Source: Lepidurus packardi (taxonomy: Eukaryota; Arthropoda; Branchiopoda; Notostraca; Triopsidae). Taken from it: 64,000 nt of DNA. The notes beneath the pieces are model-generated. The model saw only the letters and a program-made list of their open reading frames with translations, made no database searches and was not told where the DNA came from. The DNA lies in assembly GCA_023053545.1 (NCBI GenBank), contig JAKZAN010000002.1, positions 12,334,790 through 12,398,789 of the forward strand, written 5' to 3'. Below are positions 45,197-58,500 of the stretch, piece by piece. Position numbers and translations under genes: made by a program. Positions within the stretch are counted from its first letter, which is position 1. Each line of letters starts with the position of its first letter.

Positions 45197-45620
45197 GTAA
45201 GCAGGACGAATCGCGGTTAGCAGCCAAAAATTCGTTCGGTACATTTGCAAGCCGGCTGAAATTAATTTGGCTTCCACTTGCAAGCTGGCTCAGGTGACGC
45301 CATTATAGTCCCGGCCTGACTTTGTGACTTATGGAAACCCTCAATAAAGCTTTTACTTTAGAAGGGATTGCACAGTTACTCGAATGCCAACAAAGTTACT
45401 AAAGGGGTAAGCAAGACGAATCGCGGCTCGGAGCCAACAAATTCGTTCCGTACACTTGGTGTTCATTTTTGCATGTTGGCCGCCATCTGCGAGCAGGCTA
45501 AAGAGACGCCGTTGTATTCCCTGCCGCATTTTGTGACTTATGGAAACCTCCAATCAAGCTTTTATTTTGGACGGGATTGCACAGTTATTCGAATAGTCGA
45601 ATGCTAACAAAGTTAGTAAA
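45197..45620. repeat. Tandem duplication, two units of about 210 bp
   Basis: Unit 1 is 45197-45406 and unit 2 is 45407-45620. Shared blocks in order are GTAAGCA(G/A)GACGAATCGCGG, CAAATTCGTTC, TTTGTGACTTATGGAAAC, AAGCTTTTA, GGGATTGCACAGTTA and TAACAAAGTTA. The units differ by substitutions and small indels. A third GTAAGC start follows at 45621. The repeat ends 140 bp before the Beat start codon, so it lies in its presumed promoter or 5' UTR. Confidence 0.85.
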
Positions 45621-45760
45621 GTAAGCGTGTCTCTCTTTTCCTTTTTCCAGATTTGGAAACAGAAGTTGAACCAACTGGCCATTAGACGATTGCGCAAATT
45701 CTTGTGAAAAATGCGCATATTTTGCCCGTACGGGTGGTCTGTGAGCTAAAACATCTCCTA

Positions 45761-48700
45761 ATGGAGTCTGCCATGCTCTCACAACTTCTCTTCTTCGTCT
45801 TCGTTTCCCTCACCTATCAAGGTAAGTCTTGCGACCAAATATGTTTTCTTGTTTTGCATTATTTTTTTTCTTTACCTTGGCAAAGCCCATAAGGGAGAAA
45901 GAGCGAAAGCTCTCTCATTGCTATGGCTACTCGTGTAATTAAATAAAGCTATGCTTTCCATCCAGCGCATTTGAGGAGGAACACATGGAAAAAAAGACAA
46001 CAATAAAAGCCGTGAAAAGAATCATGGGCTCGTTAATATCCTATATCCCCTAGAGCTGAGTATGACACATGTTTGCGTTTTGCAAAAGCTCGGGACCCGA
46101 AATAGGAAGAACAAAACGCGACGGTCCGCCCTATGTCCACAAACACTCTTCTTCTCTCTCTTATTCCGTTTTGTCTTTTTTCTTATGCTTGCCCCTAAAT
46201 TCTGATCTATTGGCTTGATTTTCCCTAGCTAACCGGATGCTTGCTGCGTCTTTCACGAGCAAGATGAGTCCCCCGGGAAAAGTTCACGGGTACGGCACAA
46301 CAATGCGCCCTTTGCTGTGTTGATTCTCTGTTGTTTTAGGACCCAGGTGTTGGAGAGAAAAAGCTACCGAAATGCAATTCGATCGACTTTTTTCTTTTAG
46401 GCCAGTGGCAGTTATCCTTTACTCTATCGCTCCATGTAATTTTTGCTAATTTCCCCAAGCTATTTTTCTTTCCGCTGGGAAACTTGTTATTCTTTTCTTG
46501 TGTTTTTTTTTTGTACTGCTATGAAAGTGGAGGAGAAACTGTCTTACTAAGGTTCGTAAAAGCGCCAGTACTTCCTTTTCTTGGGCTATACAGCTTGACG
46601 GCCTCACTCCGCAAAAAATGAGCTCTGTAATAAAACCACTGGCTTATGATCACTTTATGAGGAATGACGTATACCAACCGTTATCCACGTGGACGACACA
46701 TAAAAGTGAATCCCTAAGCGATTCCTTAGATATGAGTTTCAACGGTTCGTAGACTATGCAAAATGAAAGGAGTAAATCTAGAATTACTGAGGCAGTACCC
46801 GCTGTCAGTTAATGAGCTGCGGTGCAAATTAACACCCAGCAGACCCAAGGCTTCGAAATGTGTACAATGTTTTATTTCATTTTTCGTCCGTCCGGTATTT
46901 AACAAACAGGACAAAGACTATGGCACATTATGGCACCCAAAGTGAGGGCTTTGGGAACAAAACTGATAGTCCTGAATGACATGAGCACGCCATCACACAC
47001 TACAATGCATAATTTGCCAAGACTTGATACTTAAGGCAGAACCGGGTTCATGATTATCTACGCTTCTTTGCAGTTTCGTGGGGTATTCGATTGGTGGAAG
47101 TAACCGTCCCCATTGTGGTCCACGAAGGAAATAGCGCCAGCTTGGGTTGCAACGTGGATTTAGAAGGCGAGCAATTGTACTCCATCAAATGGTACAAGGA
47201 CAACGAGGAATTCTTCCGGTATATGCCACGTGGTATGCCACCAATTACCACGTACCACGTCGATGGAATCCAAGTCGATGTAAGTGCCACTTGTCCTTTG
47301 TTTGTTGTTTCGCCTTTCTAACATATTGAAGCCAGGCGACAGCAGGAGGTGCATGGATGATTCAAGTGTATTTTTTTTTTTACTTAACTATCATTTTAAC
47401 GTGCAAAAGACCATCTCCAAGTTCAAGTGTAAGGGGAGAAACGACCTTAAGCCAACCCGAGCAACTTGGACCAAGACTAGTTCAAAGTTTGTTGAAGTGA
47501 AATGTAAATGTAAATCAGCCGACAGATAGAGACAGACCAATATAAGTGACTGACAGACATCTGAGGAGAAGGTTGAAAAAAGGAATGAAAGACACATTTT
47601 TTGGGTCTCTTGCATGTCTCTTGTGTGATCTACAACAAGAGGCCTTTTCTTTGAGACCCTGGACCTGCTGTCTATGTACTCGATAAATGTTACGGACGCC
47701 GAACAATGTTTTCTTGGTACGGGTGCAAGCAGGAACACGCACACCAAACCATCCAAGTATAGGTGCGGGTTTACGAGGGACACGAAGACATTTCTTGAGA
47801 CGGGACGTTGTCACGCCAGGCAAGCCATTGCCCACCTCATATAAAGCCAGCCTTTTTTCTACCCTTATACCCCCCTCATTTTTTTTAAAGAAATAAATAC
47901 AAAAGTAATACCAATTCTTTTTGCTTGCATTGCACTGAAGCTGCTCAAGGGGAATAAAAAAAGGCTCTACTCCTTCCGTATATGCTCTCTTTTTTCCCTT
48001 TCTTTTTTTCGTTTTGAGCAAATATTTCCACAATTGTAACAGAAATTTCTACTACAGTCGCTTTCTTGAATAGGGGATAAGAATCGATTGTGTCTCAGAG
48101 TAAAGGCGTTAAAACAAAACCTCCAACCAAAAGGCAGTACCTTTCGTCTTTCAAATCTGTTTAGCCAGAAACGTTTCTGGAATGGTTACGAGCTAAATTA
48201 GCAAATCCTTTGCTCACTCAAAGCTCCGTCAAACTATTTGAGAACGTTCCCCTTGTGCATTTTCCGTGAGAGGAAAGGAATAAGTGTATATAAACATGGA
48301 TACAGGTTTAGAATCAGGGTGACTATCCGGTCCCTCAATCAACCTGGGTTTCTCTTTCTCTTCAATTCACCGTGTTCTACAACAGCACACTCCCCTCATC
48401 AAGAAATAAGCATGTCACATGCACGCTTGATCCACTAATTGTCAGCGTCACATGTCTGCCTGCGAAGTTTTCGCTTAATTCCGGCCCAAAACTTGCGTTT
48501 CTGCTCTCCTCGAAGTACGGACCCTCGCTAAACGTCACTAAACCAAATTTGCCTCGCAGAGGTATCAAGACCTAAAAGTCAAGACAGCGTCTCTCCCCGC
48601 CTAAAAGCAAACCTAAGAGATTGCAAGTGGAGACCAGTACACAAGTTGGTCCGGGCTGACTTTAAACAAGACGTTCTTCCAATTGCAGAATATAAACCCA

Positions 48701-51700
48701 CAAACTGAAAATAGTCTTCAAAAGCGAAGAAAGAAGAACGAGTGACGAGTCCTCACTGCTCACTTAACGGAAAACTTTATAACCGGATTACTGCATTGAT
48801 TGATTGTTCTGCAGTAGTTTGACGTTCATAGCTACCAGGGGGCGGAAGGGGGCGCGAACGTAGGGATTGTTTCTCCACCGCAATCACCGAGGTCTTAATC
48901 TGCAATATAAAGTCTGATGAAACGCAGACAGCTAGCACAAGGCGACGTGCCATGAAATGAAAACTATCAGTCAAACAACATGAGCGAGATAAAAAAGGAA
49001 ATCCGCCAAACATATAAGGGCTTTTCTAATACTCTGAAAAATTAGACCGAGCCACACCTCCATCCTTATACAGATTCTAAACTGTGGCTGTGTTCATATT
49101 ATGTGTTCATTCTTGGCACGTTATACCTACGCATAAAAGGAATATAGGAATCCTAAAAAGAACCTTCGACGAAGACTAAACCAGGCGAGTGACACGCCCC
49201 TTTGTTCTTTACGACTAAACACGCTCGAAAGTCTTCTCTATTCCGGAGCCGTTTTTTGCTTGCAACAGAATTAGGCTTCTTAAAAGAGAAGCTTTTAACA
49301 GTCATGCATCTTTTAACCATTACAGACTTCTTTGGCCCTTCACTGTCAGTTTACGCTAGGAGACGCTGGTTCAAACCTACGATTGTGCAACGTATAATCA
49401 CTTTGTCCAATTAAGCCGTTTCGCGTTTGGGATACAAGTCAAGAAAGTAAAGCGCGTTTATCCAATCTCTGAGCAAGGACTGAATAATAAGGACTGAGCA
49501 AATCCCTGCGTTCATCAAAAGTTTTCTTTTCTTTTTAATAAAAAAGTTAATCTCTGGGTATTGCTAGCGGGAGCATTTCTTATTCAACAGGTTTTATACG
49601 TTGGGGGTTGGGACTCGCCCCATCCTTCCAAGTCAGTTCAGTGTTCACATGAAACTTTATGTTTACCGTCTCCTTTCTGTCTTGCGGAGCTGTCCCGGCT
49701 TATTTTCGGCCTTCAGATCTGCAGAAAAGCCTCTCTGGGGTCTTGCACATAAACCTCTCATAATACGCTCTGTGCTACTTACTTATTCCATAAAATCAGG
49801 AAGCCTCCCGCACAAAACAAAACAAAATAAACGAGGTACCGTTAAACACCGCAGTCCCAAGTTCTTTCCATTCCAACTAGAAGTCATATTAATAGAGAAC
49901 GCTGATGAGAGCATGTCTAATAAATAAAAGCACCTTCCCTAAACAGTCACGTTTGCTCTGCCGGTTTCACTGTTGGCTTTCCTTTTCCACCTACAGAGGA
50001 GCAAATCGAACCACCAGCACGTGGTCTTGCGACCGGTAAGCATGGGAGCTTCGGGTGTTTACCGCTGCGAAGCCAGCGCCGAGAAACCGAGTTTTTCTTC
50101 GGTAAATCCTCATTGAGTCATAATTTCAAGCCCATTTCACACACAAGAATACATTATTTTGTCAAAAGGTACGTGGGGATGGAATGATGAGTGTCGTTAT
50201 TCCTGCGAGGAGAAAACCGCAAATTGCTGGATCCTTCACCACGTTACAGCGTGCGGACATGGCCATGTTCAATTGCACAGCAGATGGATCGCGACCGTCA
50301 GCAGTCATACGTTGGTACCTCAACGGAATCCAGGTATTTCCTTCTTTTTAATTCATGGCTTGTACTTTGCGTCCAAATGAAGTCATTCTAGCAGGAACAA
50401 GAAACAAAAAAAAAAGACAGAAAGAAAAGAAACTGACTTTCATAAAGCGTCAGGCTTTGGGAGTGTCGAGCTCCGAAAGCTTGCTGAACCGTTAAATGCT
50501 TTGCCAGTTACCCCAGGATATTACTCTCCGTCTTTTTGTCTTCCCAGCAGCGTAAATTTCTGCCTCCTTAACGAATGTCCCTCGGCTTAAACTGTATATG
50601 CCGGATATTAGCACACAGGAGACCGTTAGTCACGTGATTAAGATTTACACCATTACATGCCAGCTCGCCTCTCAAAAAGGGAACGCGATCTACCCTTAAA
50701 AAAGGAAACGAATTTTGTTCTCCCCCTTCTGGGCTCAATTTATTGAAACTGCCGACACTAGCAAGAGCCCAAAGAACTTAGTTGCTCCTCATTAGGACCG
50801 TTCTCTCTCCCTTTCGCCGACAGAGAGAGAACTTGGGAGGAAAAAAGTCTTTTGTTGTTAATTCCATTTTCGCTTTCCAACTCCATCACACACAATCACT
50901 TTACGTTGCTTGGTTGGTTCTTCCCTGTATCAATCTCTGGGTTAATTGCAATCAAGCGCAAAGCTGATTGCTCCGGCACCACCGAATGCCATCAAAACCC
51001 AAAGAACCAAGAAAACGAGCACGCACCTTTGGGCTTATTTCCCACGAATCTTAAAGAAGCTCAAGCCAAGCAAAACTCACTCGGAATTGTGGCAATTGGT
51101 TCTCTCCGGGAAAAGCCTCGTCAGTCGTGCAATGTTATATGCAAAAGCCCATCGTGGTGTTTTCATCATATAGTTTTCACTTACGAGTCGAGTCAGCAAA
51201 ATAGCAACATCTCCAACTTGGCGCTCGGAAAATAGAACCTCCATAAGCTCCCTCTTGTATGGCTGCCTTTTGTGGCCTTCCAACGTTCCAAGGCACTTTG
51301 GAAACATTCCGAGGCTACTATTTCATCTCCCATTTCTGGTTTCTTTATGGTCGTTTTTTGATAGGCTAATGCTAAACACGTACAAAAGTTACCATCTGAA
51401 GTTGCCGACAATGGTCTGGAGATGAGCGTATCGAGTCTGCAGATGCCTCTCGACGAAAGTATTCCTGCCGGGATGTTGATCGTGACGTGCGAAGCTTCCA
51501 TTCCAGTCCCCAGCCAGCATCACCGAAATAGTGGCATCGGAAGTACCGGCAGTATCATGCATAGGGACCGGGACGTGCTAGGTTTATCGGCTTGGGTCAA
51601 TGCCGGCAACCAGCATCACTCGAGATCCGGCGCTGGGGTTCCTACTCTCGGAAGCACCGACGGGACCGGCAATTATCAACAGAAGCAGCATCATCAACAA

Positions 51701-52104
51701 GCCTGGAAAACACCCACGGATCCTTTACAGCACCAACAACAGAGCCATGGCAGCAAAGTCAGCAGCAGTTATAGCAATGATGCCAGCAACAACGAGAGCG
51801 CACAAGAGCGCGGAAAATCCGACCCCAATTTCCATTTGTTGAAAGATCTCGTTTGGAGTTCAGACGTCATGGTCCCCGGTACGTTACCCAGGCAAAGGCA
51901 ACTCAATTATATTAAAGTCTAAAGATACATCCTTCTTTCGCATTCTTTTAAAACAACAAATTCAATTTGTGACCCATTTTTATTTTCTAAAAAAAAACTA
52001 ATAATGTTCCATTAATTGCAGTGAATGGCGCTTCGATATTCAAATCGGCGGCACTCTATATTTCACTCTCGACAACATCCCTCCTTTGGATCCTTTTATT
52101 CTGA
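45761..52104 (+). CDS. Beaten path (Beat) family two-Ig cell-surface protein, predicted GPI-anchored
   Basis: Six exons: 45761-45821, 47074-47279, 49997-50101, 50169-50333, 51365-51878, 52022-52104; phases match and the product is 377 residues. Beat proteins guide axons in arthropods by binding Side-family receptors. The signal peptide is in exon 1 (LLFFVFVSLTYQG). The first Ig domain has Cys46 and Cys113, with the Beat hallmarks LEGEQLYSIKWYKDNEEFFR and Y-x-C in VYRCEAS; the second has Cys160 (FNCTADGSRP) and Cys221 (MLIVTCEAS). A Gln/His/Ser-rich linker of about 120 residues and a hydrophobic C-terminal tail (LYISLSTTSLLWILLF) fit a GPI signal. Large introns (1.25, 2.7 and 1.0 kb) contrast with the short introns elsewhere in the window. 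I cannot assign a Beat subtype. Confidence 0.88.
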
Positions 52105-52136
52105 TTTCCGACTAGTCTTAAAGGAAAGGTGACTAA

Positions 52137-52521
52137 GGGTGCGTTCCAATTGGCGACTCAACCCGGGTTGAAGTGGGTTTTCAACTCGGGTTCCAGAACT
52201 CACCTGTTTCAAGTGGCCAAACTCGGGTTCAAAGCGGAGTTTGGGGAAGGGTTGTTCGACTCCACTTTGGATCAGGGTTGAACACAGCAGAAGCGAGTTG
52301 GGGGACGTTTCGCGTCTGGGTGCTAGGTGGAGTCGTGGTTCCATGTAAACAAAACAAAGCTTCATTGATTCAAACTAAGATTCATTGTCTCTGATTACAA
52401 GTTATAGCGATTCCAACCATAACCCGATTGAATAGTACAAGTGCCTATTGGGACGCGGGTTTACTCAACCCGAGTTCAGAAAACTCAACTCCCTAGTCGA
52501 GTTCGCAATTGGAACGCACCC
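52137..52521. mobile_element. PIF/Harbinger-type MITE just after the Beat stop codon
   Basis: A 385-bp element with terminal inverted repeats GGGTGCGTTCCAATTG (16 of 16) and a 3-bp TAA duplication on both sides (52134-52136 and 52522-52524). TAA duplications are typical of PIF/Harbinger. The interior has repeated CAACTCGGGTT-like motifs in both directions. No transposase is present. It begins 33 bp after the Beat stop, with no poly(A) signal in between. Confidence 0.88.
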
Positions 52522-52524
52522 TAA

Positions 52525-55500
52525 GGGGGGGAGCACCGTGAAGCGTAAAAAGGAAAGAGAAAAAACTTGCGCAATATGTGGCTTCGCTTTAACTGGCTAA
52601 CAAACGAGCTAATCATTCTTTTCCAATAACAATATCCCAGAAAGTCTACCACCCCGGAGCTCAAGACCATAGAAACGGAACTTGAAACAAAAGCCTCTAA
52701 CAAGGAGAAAAATTCACGGAACGGAACGGAAAAATCAATCAAAAAGTACCACCAGTGGTGACTGTGATGTTGGTGCCAGTGTAAGAGGCCGGGAACGCCA
52801 TGTTTCACTTAAGACTAAAAGAATTTGAAACCTTTGAGTGGAGTAGTTACAAAAGAAATGAGACACAGGGCAAAGGAAAAAGAGAAATAGTTTTGGCGGT
52901 AACGGGAATATTCAACGGAATTTACCAAACTTGCTTTGCATACGTCAGTTTATCAGCCAACGCCAGATCGCCAAAGGTGAGAAAGACTGTGAAGGAGAGA
53001 ACTAACGTGTGTCACACCATATCCTCTGTGTGCAACACTTGAATACTGGGGGACGTGAGGCTATAATTCGAGAGCTAATAGAGTTCGGTAATGAGGCTTC
53101 GACTTAATTGTCCTTGTCGGCACACGAGCTTTGCCTCCCCTTACCCCCGCCCCCTCTCTCTCCCTATGCTTCTTCACACACCTCCAATACTTTATGGCAC
53201 TAAGCAGCATTGAAGGTGTAGAGGGGAATCGAAAATAACTGGCGGCGAAAAGCTTAAAACGACGTGGACCTTGTTAGGTACAGTACACATTTCGTGCCGA
53301 GAAAAGGATGAGTGTCTGCTGTGAATGTGTGCTTAAGTTTTAATTGGGAGGCCAGGCTAAGTCAAATCCGACAAACGATTCTTATTATCATTTTTTCCAC
53401 GAAGGGAAAAGCCTTCGATAATATTCCTATTATTCTAAGGAAAACTTTTGCTAATGAAATAAGTTGCTCCTTAGCCTACTCCTCGTCGAAAGTAACTTTC
53501 GAGGCTCGTCGAGCGTTAGACGCTGCGTTTTTTATCTTTTATTTTTTGGGCTAGTTCAACTTGAGTTTCCTAAAACTCCCAATTAAACCTTACAGCGCGT
53601 GGCGGTCAAAATGAGAATGTAGCGAAGCTCCTACGCTCTGTTTTCTGTTGTTGCCTATCTTATTTTCATGACTCTTAAAATTTGTAAGGGGGACACGCAA
53701 AGTTCCTCATCTTCGTTTATATGCTCGTTGAAATGTTTAGGTTGCATGACTTTTTCATTTTCGTGCCGCCCACGTGATTGTGTTGCCTCCCTAAAACAAC
53801 GGTAGCTCCTATGTCAATAATACTACAGTTATAATCCTAAAGTAATAAGTTTTTTTTTTACTTAAAAAAAGGATTGTTCCTCAAACGCCATTCACTCGTT
53901 TATTTTTCAATCTGAGAACGCCTGTGATTCCTGTATATGGGAGAGAAAACCCTAACTAACTATAATATTTAATAACCAGTTTGGCTTATCCTGATTTAAA
54001 TTGTTTCTACTTCCAACCATGTACTAATTTTTCGACCCTGGTCCGCTACTGGAACCTCCCAGCAAGAGCATGAAATAAAACCCAATAGCAAGTGAATTTG
54101 TTGGTTATCTATCTTTATTTGAACGTTGTATACCCTAAACTGTGTCGTGTGGCCAAATACACACTTGACGCGATCGATATCACAGCTAAAAACAAAAACG
54201 TCGGCTGGAAGACCCAAAAGTACTACATGCATCAGGTTACGTACCGACGGAACGGAATGTCCTGTTTACCTTCAACCGTGTCTTCGCGGCTGAGCAAGAA
54301 AAACTTGGTCGTCCAGCGCAAACTGCCGCTATCCAAGGAGTGCAACTAGAAGCAAAACACGAGGCAAGAAGCAACTAGAGGCAAAACAATGATGCGACTC
54401 GATCACGTCAACTGACCATCATCACCTTAGTAGACAGAACCAAAAGGCTAATGATTTATTATTTAGTACCCAGCTCCGCCCATAATAGCAAAACAAACAA
54501 GTCTGACCCAGCTTCTGGCCTGCTTCTGCCTTTTGTCCCAATCTTTTTTTGAGGCTTGCCGACAATAGCTTTGTGTATTTCTTTCCCTTTCTTTGGCGGA
54601 AAACCTTCGCCGTTTTCAATTGTATTTGGATAGTGCAAAGGGTCCAAGCAAGGGCGGGTTTGTGAACGATTGTCTATTTCATGCAGTGCTAGTCATAGCG
54701 TGACGCTAAACTACTTTAGTTACACACTCCTATTCGGTTTCCGTTTCGTTCGCCGCTTTTTCCCGCGGCTCAGCATGTCCGCGTTATCATTCGATTATTT
54801 TTCCACACTACATCAGGCGACAGTGTGTTGAAAAGAACAAGTAAAAACAAAAAAAAAGTCAGGGAGACTAGACTCCCTATTGAGCTACCATGAAAATGAA
54901 AAAGCGTGACACCATAGGCTTAGCACACCTTTTGTATCTTTTGTACCTACTGTAGGAATCTATGTGGTTGCATATAGCACTCCAGTAGTTTCATGGTGTG
55001 CAAGGTGTGGACGGCTACCGAAACAATGAAATGACGCCCAGGATCTCTATATGTAAATAGTTTTCGCTTCTCCAGTAGCCAAAGCAAAGATAGGCAAAAG
55101 GGGAGAATCTGCCGTCTAGAAACTACAATATAAATATTAGACTGCAGTCGTCTCTCTTTTCGTAGCACACGTGGGGCTTTTCTCCCAGTACAATCTCCCA
55201 GAGTGCTTAGTGGCATGGGGCTATCCAAATGACCCGTCATAAATCGGACCGCCACAGGTGGTCCTCTGTGTTTATGTGTTCTACGGGATACAACAGCCGG
55301 CGATCGAAGGCAAAATTCAATGATTATTGCAATTAACGTAGATTATAGGTTCCGTAAAGCTTCTTAAAGTTTCATAAAGCTTCCTGACTCCTCCTTCCGT
55401 GTCCTGTCCACCGAACAAAAGCGAAACCCCCGTAAGTCTACATCTTTATCCGCAAACTTTGAACACGACCCCGTCGAGAAATAATACAAAAAATGTGGGT

Positions 55501-58500
55501 AACGTTGACTTTCTGCAAAATCTATTTCCATACATCAAAAAGTTTCGGCCTTTTCTCTGTACATCTACACGAACGTGGGTGGGAGGGGTTTCAGAATCTA
55601 TTGCTGCTCACGGAAGAATTAACGAAAGATGAGGCCAAATGAAATACTAAAGAACGATGAAAACCGGGAATTTTAGAATAAAGGTCATAACAACGAAAAA
55701 AAAAAGTCACGATGACATCAGGAAAGTAACTGTAGAGCTATTGCCGTCACTGGCACAGACAGAGGTAATATATAGAATAGAGAGGCAAATGTTCCCTTGT
55801 CCCCGCCCCGGCTTTTGCTTGCTTTTGCTTCATATATAAACTAAACATGACTAAAAAAAAGTGGCATTTGGGTGGCTATAACATTCAAATGGCACGTGAG
55901 GTTGTCGACAACGATTTGGGGAGTTGCCACTTCCTTCTTTTTTCTTTTCTTTTTTTTTACCTCAGGCCCAGGGCATTGTTTCAAGGGAAAACACACCACC
56001 CAGTGCAAGTAAGGTGTGTTTTGGCTTCGGCTGACGGAAGAGCATTTGCATGCCATGTCCCATTTCGAGCATGTTCTATGCTTTCTTTCATTCTTACAAG
56101 GCGACGTGATATGCTCCAAGTTATATCTCTTTATTCGCCAACAGCTCAACTTTAGCCCCTTAATGTCCACCAAAAAACAAGGAACACCAAGCACGATAGC
56201 CTAATTCGCCGCCTCATTCCTCCCTTCCATCTACAGAATCTTCAAATATTGTTCTTACTACTGTTCGACGTTGGAACCTTTCATGGAATCTTTCGAGGTG
56301 CTTGGTTAAATCCATTAAGTCTTACTAAAAGGGAACACCGCCCCACCCGCTCCCCCCGCTCGCCCCACCAAGTCGACCAGCGAGGGTTAGCGCAAAGTAT
56401 ATTGCTGGCTGCCGCCAAAGCGAAATCTGCATCGCAGCAGAGCCTTGGATAACGTCCGTAATACGGAAGGTGCGGGAGGGCTAGCAAAGGCAATTAGCGT
56501 CACGCGCTGGGCCTTATCGGCATGCAACTTGACATTTAGGATCACGACTCATGGCCATTCCAGCCCATACGACAATTTCTGCCTTCCGATGTCGTTACTT
56601 GCAGCAACACACAACCCACACACGCTGCCCTTTGCCGCAGGCTATAGGGATCCAGAGCCCTCTATAGCGTAGCCCCTTAATCTACCTAAAACGGCTTTGT
56701 TTTTTCACTTCCAAACGTTCTCTGACTACATCTTCTTCTTTTCCTTCCTGAATGTGCTCCTTTCGGCAAGCCGTTCGGTCTAGCTTAATTTGAAATTCAC
56801 CCCTTCTTTCTACCTTCGCAGCGCAGAATGAGTGCTCCTATAAGCCAGCCAACTTGTGCATCCATCTTAATCAATCTGCCCATAACCATTGTCAGTGCAA
56901 TTAGCAGCGTTACTACCTTCCCAGCAAGCCGGTCTAGTCTTTCCCTTAACCCAACTCAAGAGCCGTACTCTGTGCTCACTAAAGATGGAATGAAGAAGAA
57001 AGAACTTAGCTCCTGATGAGTTCACAATGAGTTCGACGGAAGAAAGAATTTGGTTCTATTTCCATTCGGTTCTCTTTTTAGAAAATTCCAGATGTTGTGC
57101 GTTATCATCTCGAACGTATCACGCTTCTAACAAGAGATCTATTGGAAGATAATATCAAACATTCTGGGAAAGAAACGAAAATAGAGATTGCTATTCTATC
57201 ACTTGTGCTATTTGTCATGCTCGCATTGCGGTCACCTGCTGCGATTCCGATTGAAATGGATCTTTGCATGCTCCTCCGGGATCCTCCGGCCTTTTCGTTT
57301 CCCCTCCCTTTTCCCAAAATGCAATACTTTTTTCCTTTCAATTACCTGTGTAACAATATCTAATAATCCATTTTTCCCAATTTTTTCCCCGAGTTAAAAA
57401 AAAAAAAATCTATTTATTGTTCTTGTTTTCAATTTTCGCACGGGAAAATGGGATGCAAGCCCGCAGTTAGGACTTTTTTCTTTTCCTCTATGACCACATG
57501 TCTATGCAATGTTGCCCCATTCCCATCATGGCATTAATTAAAGTAATGTCCAGAAATCTTATCGCTCCCTTGAGCAACTGCCGGGTCGAACGCAGGAAAA
57601 GACTCCTAAAAGGAGAAGCACTGGCCACGCAATATAGGGATGTGGGGTAGCTTCTAGGAAACAATTTCCCTTGCAACCAGATACGAGCTTACTTTTTCCC
57701 CAACCCCACCCAATCTACTACGTTATACTCGGCTTGACTTCCTAACAAACTTTTAACAACACCGGGTTCAAGAGGTTCATTTTATATGTTAGAAAATCTT
57801 CCTTTCCTTCCTAACCTCGTTAATTTGCTTATTATCCGCCCAACAACTTGAGAAGTCGTCGTTCTTGTTGACCCTTAAACGTCTCTTCTCCCTCGTCTAA
57901 CAATACATGAACTCCCCCTGCTAAAGTGCTAAAACACACAAAAGCCTACGTTGATCCACATACATACACAAATACGGTCGTTTCTACCCCCTCCTCCCCG
58001 CCAGAAGTTACCTCGCTTTTAAAAGCTCCGCCATCCCAGGTATTATATACGCAGTACTCTAATAAAAGGTACCATTTCCTATTCAATTTCCGAGCCATCA
58101 TATACCCAGCCAGCATACAGGAGCAATTACGTTTCCTCTTCGGGGGAAAACCCCTTAAAATATCCCCCCTCCAATTTCTTCCCCCTTTTCTCTTCTTTTC
58201 TTTATACATGACCAGACTATTTGGCTCGTAATTCTTCTCTAGCCGTTTCACGCCCAACACTTGAAAAAAAATTGAAAAAAATCTCTCTTTTGGTTTAAGA
58301 GGAGAAATGACCAGCCAAAAGTATAAGCTTGGGACAAATTAAAAGAAAATCCGCTGCGAAATCGCTCACATTGCCCATGTTTTCCTCAGTCTCAGCTTTT
58401 AAAAGGATACAAAAGAGATAACTTCCATGAAAAAAATGGAGCACCTCGCATATGGAAACAGATCGGTCCGCAGGGAATTCAACGGAGGTTGTGGGACCAT

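Noticed and set aside
49340..49420. tRNA-like B box (GGTTCAAAC)
   Set aside because: No matching A box, acceptor stem or cloverleaf could be found around it.
54092..54349. 85-codon plus-strand ORF after the Beat gene
   Set aside because: I considered it as a further Beat or Ig exon, but it lacks the Ig cysteine and tryptophan pattern and good flanking splice sites.
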